A stretch of DNA of 64,000 nucleotides, from positions 1,116,001-1,180,000 of the forward strand of contig OZ244902.1 in assembly GCA_965221635.1 (NCBI GenBank), written 5' to 3'. A program made the translations under genes and the position numbers. Below, piece after piece: positions 58,076 through 64,000 of the stretch. Below the pieces are notes generated by a model. It was not told the origin of the DNA. It searched no databases and saw only the letters and a list, made by a program, of their open reading frames with translations. Every line of letters begins with the position of its first letter. Positions within the stretch are counted from its first letter, which is position 1. This stretch comes from JAAXHB01 sp965221635. GTDB taxonomy: Bacteria > Actinomycetota > Acidimicrobiia > Acidimicrobiales > Aldehydirespiratoraceae.

Positions 58076-59668
58076 ATGATCGACACGGTTAGGGGATTGC
58101 TCGGCGCGGGCGCCGATGACGATGTGGCGTTGCTGGCCGCCGATGGCGGGTCGCTCACGTTTCGGCAACTGCGCCACGAGGTGGATCGCCTGGGTGAGCG
58201 GCTGCGGTTGTTCGGTTTGGGCAGCGCCGACCGGATCGCGATCGTGTTGCCCAACGGCCCACAGATGGCGGTGGCGTTCCTGGCCGCGGCCACAACCGGA
58301 TGTGCAGCTCCGCTCAATCCGAAGTACCGCACCAGCGAGTTGCGCTTCTACCTGGACGATCTGGGCGCGGCGGCGCTGATCACTTCGGCGGATGCTTCCG
58401 GTGATCAGGCCCGTGAGGCCGCCAGTGAGGCTGCCAAGCCGGTGCTGTCGTTGTTGATCGAAGGCGAATTGGAGACCGGCGGATTCACGCTGGCTGCCGC
58501 CGGGGGTTCACCCGGAGGCGCGGGTGTCGCTGCCGAGGGTGGCACTGTTGAGGAAGACACCGGCGCGGCTGGGGTTGACGAGGCTGGGGGTGCGCAACCC
58601 GGCCCTGATGACGTGGCGTTGGTGTTGCACACGTCTGGCACCACGTCGAGGCCGAAGATCGTGCCTTTGCGCCAACGCAACCTGGCAAGCTCAGCCGCGG
58701 GGATCGCCGATTCGTTGGCGCTGGTGTCGGGGGATCGTTCGTTGAACGTGATGCCGTTGTTTCACATTCACGGCTTGCTGGCGGGGCTGCTGGCGCCGCT
58801 GTCGGTGGGCGGATCGGTGGTGGCCACGCCAGGTTTCGACGCGTTCGCGTTCTTCGGGTGGTTGCGTTCGCTGCGGCCCACGTACTACACGGCGGTGCCC
58901 ACGATGCATCAGATGGTGATCGCACGGTCGAAGCGTCACCGTGATGAGGCGAAGGCTTCGGGGTTGCGGTTCGTGCGGTCGTCGTCGGCGTCGCTGCCTG
59001 CGCCGGTGTTGGTCGAGTTGGCCGAGTTGTTCGGCGTGCCGGTGATCGAGGCGTACGGCATGACCGAGGCCACCCATCAGATGTGCGCCAACCCGCTGCC
59101 GCCGGGCGTGGCGAAACCCCGTTCGGTGGGTTTGCCAACGGGCATAGAGCTTGGGATCCTCGATCAACAGGATCGTTTGTTGGCCTCGGGGGAGCGTGGC
59201 GAGGTGTCGATCCGTGGCGCAACGGTGATCGACGGCTACGAGAACAATCCCGAGGCCAACGCGGCCGCGTTCACCGCGGGTTGGTTCCGCACCGGCGACG
59301 AGGGCTACGTGGACGACGAGGGTTACCTGTTCCTCACGGGCCGCCTCAAGGAGCAGATCAACCGTGGCGGCGAAAAGATCTCCCCCCTCGAGGTGGACGA
59401 AGCGCTGCTGTCGCATCCGGAGGTGGCCCAAGCGGTGACCTTCTCGGTGCCACACCCTCAACTAGGCGAGGAGGTCGCCGCGGCCGTTGTGCTGGAGCCC
59501 GGCTCGAACACCGATGAAATCACCGCCGCCGAGTTGCGCCGCCATGTGGGCGAGTCCCTCGCCGCGTTCAAGGTGCCCCGCCAAGTCCTGATCCTCGACG
59601 AACTACCCAAAGGCCCCACAGGCAAGCTCCAAAGAATAGGCCTAGCCACCCGCCTAGGCCTCACCTAA
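58076..59668 (+). CDS. Acyl-CoA synthetase, oxalyl-CoA synthetase-like
   Basis: 530 residues from the ATG at 58076. The adenylation motifs are LHTSGTTSRPKIVPLRQRNL (P-loop), NVMPLFHIHGLLAGLLAPLS, YYTAVPTMHQMVIARS, EAYGMTEATHQMCANPLPPG, WFRTGDEGYVDDEGYLFLTG and the C-terminal Lys in KGPTGKLQRIGL. The MTEATHQMCANPLPPG and FHIHGLLAG segments follow plant/yeast oxalyl-CoA synthetase (AAE3/Pcs60) closely, so oxalate or a related short dicarboxylate is the best guess. A Gly/Glu-rich insertion (about 140-175) is specific to this protein. Probably co-transcribed with the ketopantoate-reductase-like gene. Confidence 0.85.
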   Translation: MIDTVRGLLGAGADDDVALLAADGGSLTFRQLRHEVDRLGERLRLFGLGSADRIAIVLPNGPQMAVAFLAAATTGCAAPLNPKYRTSELRFYLDDLGAAALITSADASGDQAREAASEAAKPVLSLLIEGELETGGFTLAAAGGSPGGAGVAAEGGTVEEDTGAAGVDEAGGAQPGPDDVALVLHTSGTTSRPKIVPLRQRNLASSAAGIADSLALVSGDRSLNVMPLFHIHGLLAGLLAPLSVGGSVVATPGFDAFAFFGWLRSLRPTYYTAVPTMHQMVIARSKRHRDEAKASGLRFVRSSSASLPAPVLVELAELFGVPVIEAYGMTEATHQMCANPLPPGVAKPRSVGLPTGIELGILDQQDRLLASGERGEVSIRGATVIDGYENNPEANAAAFTAGWFRTGDEGYVDDEGYLFLTGRLKEQINRGGEKISPLEVDEALLSHPEVAQAVTFSVPHPQLGEEVAAAVVLEPGSNTDEITAAELRRHVGESLAAFKVPRQVLILDELPKGPTGKLQRIGLATRLGLT

Positions 59669-59776
59669 CCCAACACCCCACCCTCATCAACCCCAACCCG
59701 GTCACCCACCCCAGCCTCCGCCGACCACACCGAGCCGCTCCGCAATCGACAGCAGTCCCCCGATCTCAGGATCGCC

Positions 59777-61609
59777 TTACGGGGATCGGGGGTTTGGAGG
59801 CCTGATTTGGTGGCGCTGGTTGCGTGGTTTGTCGACAGTCCAGCCTTGATGGTGGATCTTGTAGTGGCAGTCGTGACAGACAAGGGTGAGGTTGTCGGGT
59901 TGAGTGGGCCCGTCCTCGCCCCACGGGACGGTGTGGTGTGAGACACACCATTCGGGCGCGGTGCCACATCCAATGCAGCCCCCGTCGCGTGCCTCGAGAA
60001 CGGCCCGCAGCGCGGGGCTGGGATGTCTTCGACGTCCAAGCCACATGGGTTCGCCCGTAGCCGAGCTGAACAGCGCGGGCAGCACATCGGCCTCGCAAGC
60101 AAGATGATGGAACTCGTCTGCGGGCAGGGATGTTCCGTCGCTGAGGCGCGGGTTGTCGAGCTTGGCGTTGATCAAATCCCAGTCGGCAACCACCACCACC
60201 TCCGGCCGAGAAGCCGATCCGGTGCTGCTGCTTCGACCCCGGCGAGCCTGGCCCGGCACTGAATCGGTCGATCGGCAACTGCAGGCGTCGAGGGTGGTGG
60301 GAGCGCCAGAATCGTTGGCGTTGGCACCAAACACGCCGGCACCCCACAGAGCACAATCAGAACCGTCCGTACCACTGCCACCGGCACCAGACTTGCCCGC
60401 GCCCAAAGAACCTGGGTGGGCTGTACCTGGAGGGTTGGCATCAAGACTGCTGCTGCACCGAGCGCCGGTGCCTGAGGTATTACCTGGCAGGCCTGTACCG
60501 GATCCGCCTTTGCGTCTGCCCGCTCCGGCGCCAACTGAGTCACCCGTTTCGTGACCCGTGCCCGTGCCCGGGCTTGTGTCGCGGGGCGCAGGCTTCGGGC
60601 CGGTGAGGATGTCCGCCAGGGTGTCGGCGCGGCGGTGACGCTGGCCAATGGCCGAGGATCCGGATCGGTTGTCCCAGACGGCACCGCTGCGTGCGAGGGC
60701 ACGCCTCACCCCTGCGGCGGTGATGTGATCAAACAGTGCGTAGAGCTGCCACATGCCGTCTTCGCGTTCGGTGAAGCTCGCACAACGTTGCTTGCGTTGG
60801 CGCTGCAACTCCGCGGCGCCGTCGTCGCGGTCGAGTTCGCGTTGATGCTCACGCAGCGTCTTGCGGAACTTCTCGGGTGTCTGGGTTTGAGCGGCCTTCA
60901 GCATCCGGCCCTCGTCAACAGGACCAGACTTGGCAGCGGAGCCAAGAATGTCCGCGTGTTCGGTGTTGATCAGATTGTTCACCAACGCGTCACGCGTGGC
61001 GGGCAAGTCTTCGAGCTGTTCGGCCTGCTTGAGAGTCTTGCGGGCCTTGCGAGCCGACATCCCCAGCCCCTCTTGCAAACCGGTGAGAACCGCGCCCTTG
61101 TGAGCCCGACGGGACTTCTCGGCAAGGGCCTGGGCGATCAGCCCTTTGGCGCGGTCGGCCACACGGTGCAACTCCCGCATCCGGGCATCAAGTTCGGAGT
61201 CGTCCAGGAAACGAACATCAATCTCGGCCAGCACAGAGACGTCAACTCCGGCTTTCCCGGCCCCCGCCCCGCAAGCGCCGCCGGCACCCGAAGCGGAGGG
61301 CTCACCGGCGCCGTTGCCAGATCCTCCCGCTCCGTTGCGTCCGTTCATCGCTGCACCCTTCGAGGGCCCAGCTACAGCGGCGACCCCGTAGGTCTCGTCA
61401 GTCCCGTCGCGCCGTGAAGGGTCTTCGCAACTCTCGCTCCGACCGTCTACCGGGGCACCGGCACGGTTCGCATCCCCGTGGGCGCCGAAACGCTTGCCGA
61501 CCGGGCGGGCGCGTGGGGGCCCCGACTCGCCCTCACCGGAAGAGCCCGTCCTGGGAGGGGCATCCCCGGCGTCGAGCCGGGTGTCATCCTGGGTGGCGAA
61601 CAACTGCAT
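59777..61609 (-). CDS. DUF222 / HNH endonuclease protein with long low-complexity inserts
   Basis: 610 residues. The N-terminal 120 residues are low-complexity (Gly/Ala/Ser/Arg). A DUF222 domain follows (VRFLDDSELDARMRELHRVA to ALFDHITAAGVRRALARSG). A 130-residue Gly/Ser/Thr/Ala-rich spacer then precedes VVVVADWDLINAKLDNPRLS, and a C-terminal HNH nuclease reads CIGCGTAPEWCVSHHTVPWG, DNLTLVCHDCHYKIHHQGW, with two CxxC zinc pairs and the HH catalytic site. Such proteins are numerous in actinobacteria; they are often called REP13E12-like and may be mobile, but their function is unknown. A leaderless-type promoter precedes it. Confidence 0.88.
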   Translation of the reverse strand: MQLFATQDDTRLDAGDAPPRTGSSGEGESGPPRARPVGKRFGAHGDANRAGAPVDGRSESCEDPSRRDGTDETYGVAAVAGPSKGAAMNGRNGAGGSGNGAGEPSASGAGGACGAGAGKAGVDVSVLAEIDVRFLDDSELDARMRELHRVADRAKGLIAQALAEKSRRAHKGAVLTGLQEGLGMSARKARKTLKQAEQLEDLPATRDALVNNLINTEHADILGSAAKSGPVDEGRMLKAAQTQTPEKFRKTLREHQRELDRDDGAAELQRQRKQRCASFTEREDGMWQLYALFDHITAAGVRRALARSGAVWDNRSGSSAIGQRHRRADTLADILTGPKPAPRDTSPGTGTGHETGDSVGAGAGRRKGGSGTGLPGNTSGTGARCSSSLDANPPGTAHPGSLGAGKSGAGGSGTDGSDCALWGAGVFGANANDSGAPTTLDACSCRSTDSVPGQARRGRSSSTGSASRPEVVVVADWDLINAKLDNPRLSDGTSLPADEFHHLACEADVLPALFSSATGEPMWLGRRRHPSPALRAVLEARDGGCIGCGTAPEWCVSHHTVPWGEDGPTQPDNLTLVCHDCHYKIHHQGWTVDKPRNQRHQIRPPNPRSP

Positions 61610-61931
61610 GCAGACATACTACCGACACTCGTACGCATACACAACCTCGTATTGACAATTTTCCATGCATCTTCCAAAGAAACTCTGTCAAGACTCGGAA
61701 TCTTCCCAATCGCCGGCGATGACCACATCAGCGCCGGCGTCGCCTGTCCCGGCGACACCAACAACAGGCCGAGCGCCGCACTCCGGAGGCACCCGACGCC
61801 TCAGACCTCTGGGTGCTGGGCATCGTTCGGGGACATGTCGCAGGGGCGCCGGGTTGCACCGCAGCAAGAAGACCCTATCCTGTAGCTTGTATTGTAAATT
61901 ATTGAAATACCGAGATGATGGGAGGATGGTT
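61610..61931. other. Divergent intergenic region with two AT-rich operator-like boxes
   Basis: No gene is seen. The box ATTGACAAT (61651-61659, inverted repeat with one central base) near the HNH gene and ATTGTAAAT (61891-61899) near the ImmA/IrrE gene share a pattern and stand out in this GC-rich genome. They may be bound by the XRE domain of the ImmA/IrrE protein. Confidence 0.4.
61616..61644 (-). promoter_or_regulatory. Leaderless promoter for the DUF222/HNH gene
   Basis: On the minus strand TTGTGT (61644-61639), 17 bases, TAGTAT (61621-61616), then 6 bases to the ATG at 61609. This geometry would start transcription at or near the A of the start codon. Confidence 0.55.
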
Positions 61932-63098
61932 GTGGCTGGGGTGCGAGTGGAGGTGCAGCCGAGTGTGCTGGCCTGGGCCCGCGCCCGGTCGGGGGTCGAT
62001 CACGATGTTCTGGCGCGTCGGTTCCCTCGGCTTGACGCGTGGATGAGTGGCCATGCTGCGCCCACGCTGAAGCAGCTTCAGGCGTTCGCCCGAGGGACTC
62101 GCACACCCGTTGGGTTCTTCTTCCTGGATGAGGCACCCGTGGACACGCTCCCGATTGCCGATCTTCGAACTGTGGCCGGAGCCACACCTGCAACCAGCAA
62201 CGCCGAGGCTTCGGTTGACCTGCTCGGCGTGATCTACGTCTGCCAGGCCCGCCAGGATTGGTATCGCACAGATCAGCTTGCGTACGGCGAACCAGCGCTG
62301 GAGTGGGTGGGCTCAGTCGACACGAACGATTCCGTTGAGGATGTGGCCGGTCGGATGGGCCACATGCTCGACTGGACCCCAGCGACGCGAGCCGCCTGCA
62401 CCGGCACCGACATGGCGCTGAGGTGGTTGCGCGAGCATGCGGAGGAACTGGGCGTGCTTGTGATGATCAGCGGCATCGTGGGGGACAACGCTCATCGGCC
62501 TCTGAGCCCGAGGGAGTTCCGCGGCTTCGCTCTCACGGATCGTCATGCTCCGCTGGTGTTCGTGAACGGGGCTGACAGCAAGGCGGCGCAGGTGTTCACG
62601 CTCGTCCACGAACTCGCTCACATCTGGCTCGGCGAAACCGCGCTCTCGAGCATTGATCCTCGTGTGCGGAACAACCATCCGGTTGAGCGATGGTGCAATC
62701 GAGTAGCCGCCGAGTTCCTGGTGCCCATGCAAGAGTTTCGAGCAAATTTTGAACCCGAAGGGGACTTGCGAGGACAGCTGCGGCCTTTGGCGGAGCACTT
62801 CCGCGTAAGCACTCAAGTGATCCTCGGTAGGGCTCGTGAAGCCGGGCTCATGTCGTGGGAGCAGTACCTACGCGCACTCGACATTGAGCGGCAGCGGGTT
62901 GCGGAGATCGCCGCCAAGCCCGCCAGCGGAGGGAACTACTACAACAACAAGGCCATTCGCACCAGCAAACGCTTCGCCCAGGCCCTGATCGCAAGCACCC
63001 TGGAGGGTCGCACTACTTACACGGAGGCGTTCCGCTTGCTGGAGCTGAAGAAGGGATCCACCTTCGATCGCCTCGCCCAGCACCTGGGGGTGGGTTAG
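61932..63098 (+). CDS. XRE-type/ImmA-IrrE metallopeptidase family protein
   Basis: 388 residues. The GTG at 61932 has GGAGG six bases upstream; the ATG at 61926 directly abuts that motif. The N-terminal part reads VQPSVLAWARARSGVDHDVL and PTLKQLQAFARGTRTPVGFF, a helix-turn-helix of the XRE type. The zinc peptidase motif is TLVHELAHIWLGE (HExxH at about 226-230), with a Glu/Asn further on (WCNRVAAEFLVPMQEF). The C-terminal NYYNNKAIRTSKRFAQALIA region is typical of the COG2856 family. Such proteins cleave partner repressors in mobile elements and stress circuits. No obvious repressor or toxin partner is adjacent. Confidence 0.87.
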   Translation: MAGVRVEVQPSVLAWARARSGVDHDVLARRFPRLDAWMSGHAAPTLKQLQAFARGTRTPVGFFFLDEAPVDTLPIADLRTVAGATPATSNAEASVDLLGVIYVCQARQDWYRTDQLAYGEPALEWVGSVDTNDSVEDVAGRMGHMLDWTPATRAACTGTDMALRWLREHAEELGVLVMISGIVGDNAHRPLSPREFRGFALTDRHAPLVFVNGADSKAAQVFTLVHELAHIWLGETALSSIDPRVRNNHPVERWCNRVAAEFLVPMQEFRANFEPEGDLRGQLRPLAEHFRVSTQVILGRAREAGLMSWEQYLRALDIERQRVAEIAAKPASGGNYYNNKAIRTSKRFAQALIASTLEGRTTYTEAFRLLELKKGSTFDRLAQHLGVG

Positions 63099-64000
63099 GG
63101 GGTTGGTTTGGGGGTTGTGGCTTGGTGCATGGCTGCTGCTACTAGTGCCGGCAGGGCCAGGGAGGCGAGCATCAGGGTTTCTAGGGGTAGCCAGCGCAAC
63201 AGCAGGCTTACGAGGCCCGAGAGCAGGGCGGCGGAACCGAGCAGACCGGCTCGGAATGTTCCTATTCCCCACCCGGACTTGGCTGGTAGCGACGCCACGA
63301 GCATGGCGTTGGCCACCGGCAGCGCCGACACGGCCACCCCCACGAAGGGCACGAGCAGCCACACGCCCACCTCGGCCGGGGTTACCACAACGGCCAAGCC
63401 GAGCAGGGTGCTGACGATCATCATCAATCGGGCTGTCCACGGGCCGCCGAAACGGTCGTAAAGGGCGCCCCCCACAAGTTTCACCGCCGCCGAGAGTGCC
63501 CGCCCGGCGGCGAGCATTGCCACCACCAACCCCAGGCTCACGTCGCGATCCACGAAGTACACAGGCGAGAAACCGATCGCCACGTAGTGCATCGACACCC
63601 CGCCGAAACTTGCGTACGCCGAGAGTCTGTAGCTGCGCAGCCGCACGTAGTCACGCAACTGTGAAAGCCTGCTCGACGGCGCCGCCTCGTGTTCAGGTTC
63701 CGCCCACCGCGGCATGAACACGAACGTGGCCGCCGCGGGCGCCGCGCACACGAAGAACACCCAGCGCCACCCGTCGGCGCCCACGTTGCCGGTGAGCGCG
63801 GCGGCCGCCAAGCCGAACGAGTAGGCCAGCCCGTAAGAGGCGATCGCCTTCCCAGGCGCCTCCGGAAACAGCCGGGCCACCGCAGCCAGCGCCGGCGGGA
63901 AGTACAAGCCGAAAGCCACCCCCAGCAGCGCCTGACCCGCCAGCAGCACCCAAAACGACGGCGCCACGCCGCACAGCAGCATCCCGGCGGTGAGGGTGGC
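63095..64000 (-). CDS. MFS transporter (N-terminal part beyond window edge)
   Basis: About 302 residues are visible, and the frame is open at the right edge. Hydrophobic helices alternate with short loops: VLLAGQALLGVAFGLYFPPA, LFPEAPGKAIASYGLAYSFG, then a polar central loop (PRWAEPEHEAAPSSRLSQLR) and the second half with SVxAGRALSAAVKLVGGALYDR-like residues. It converges with the ImmA/IrrE gene and overlaps it by 4 bases. The transport substrate is unknown. Confidence 0.8.
   Translation of the reverse strand, partial: ATLTAGMLLCGVAPSFWVLLAGQALLGVAFGLYFPPALAAVARLFPEAPGKAIASYGLAYSFGLAAAALTGNVGADGWRWVFFVCAAPAAATFVFMPRWAEPEHEAAPSSRLSQLRDYVRLRSYRLSAYASFGGVSMHYVAIGFSPVYFVDRDVSLGLVVAMLAAGRALSAAVKLVGGALYDRFGGPWTARLMMIVSTLLGLAVVVTPAEVGVWLLVPFVGVAVSALPVANAMLVASLPAKSGWGIGTFRAGLLGSAALLSGLVSLLLRWLPLETLMLASLALPALVAAAMHQATTPKPTP

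Overview
This window is a high-GC bacterial chromosome segment, most likely from an actinobacterium of the class Acidimicrobiia (Ilumatobacter-like). The evidence is a WhiB regulator, a DUF222/HNH protein, lipoproteins whose lipobox is followed by Asp/Ser-rich tails and TTTVAP-type linkers, many GTG starts, probable leaderless promoters, and many acyl-CoA and amine catabolic genes. No phage, IS element, CRISPR array or rRNA was seen.

Layout. 0-4.7 kb is accessory: a truncated crotonase, a secreted fibronectin-III protein with acidic DNA-encoded repeats, a large ankyrin protein, and the decayed remains of a Phd/YefM-type antitoxin. 4.7-21.9 kb is mainly housekeeping: a TauD-like dioxygenase coupled to glutaryl-CoA dehydrogenase, three tRNAs (Arg-ACG, Ser-GCT, Ser-TGA), a pectinacetylesterase-like lipoprotein, a Fur-family regulator, PheA, a metallo-hydrolase, an acyltransferase/glycosyltransferase fusion with DUF2304, WhiB behind a perfect CRP-type site, SelB and SelA, FxsA, a nitroreductase-SRPBCC fusion, Mrp and an IscA-type protein. 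22-23.7 kb has an overlapping pair: a sulfotransferase and a racemase-fold protein that seems to lack its catalytic cysteines.

23.8-36.9 kb looks like an amine or imidazole catabolic island. It holds a compact [2Fe-2S]/molybdenum-hydroxylase fusion, a LysR regulator translationally coupled to PotABCD-type transport genes, a strong hairpin, then an acyl-CoA-dehydrogenase-like flavoprotein, a Rid protein without its arginine, an imidazolonepropionase-like hydrolase, and a trimethylamine/histamine dehydrogenase homologue. The proposed logic is import of a polyamine-like cation, oxidative deamination, and ring opening.

37-43 kb holds a crotonase, a methyltransferase, an enolase-superfamily dehydratase, a low-GC two-gene unit of unknown function, and a phosphomannomutase. 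43-59.7 kb is a second catabolic region. A GntR/FCD regulator lies near an MFS transporter, an aldehyde dehydrogenase, an orphan peptide-binding lipoprotein, a carbamoylsarcosine-amidase-like hydrolase, a gamma-glutamyltransferase, a VOC protein, an FAD monooxygenase, a RidA, an epimerase, an aminohydrolase, a ketopantoate-reductase-like protein and an oxalyl-CoA-synthetase-like ligase. Four copies of the core GTATAC lie in exactly three promoter regions of this cluster and are proposed to form a local regulon. The window ends with a DUF222/HNH protein, an XRE-ImmA/IrrE protein and a truncated MFS transporter.
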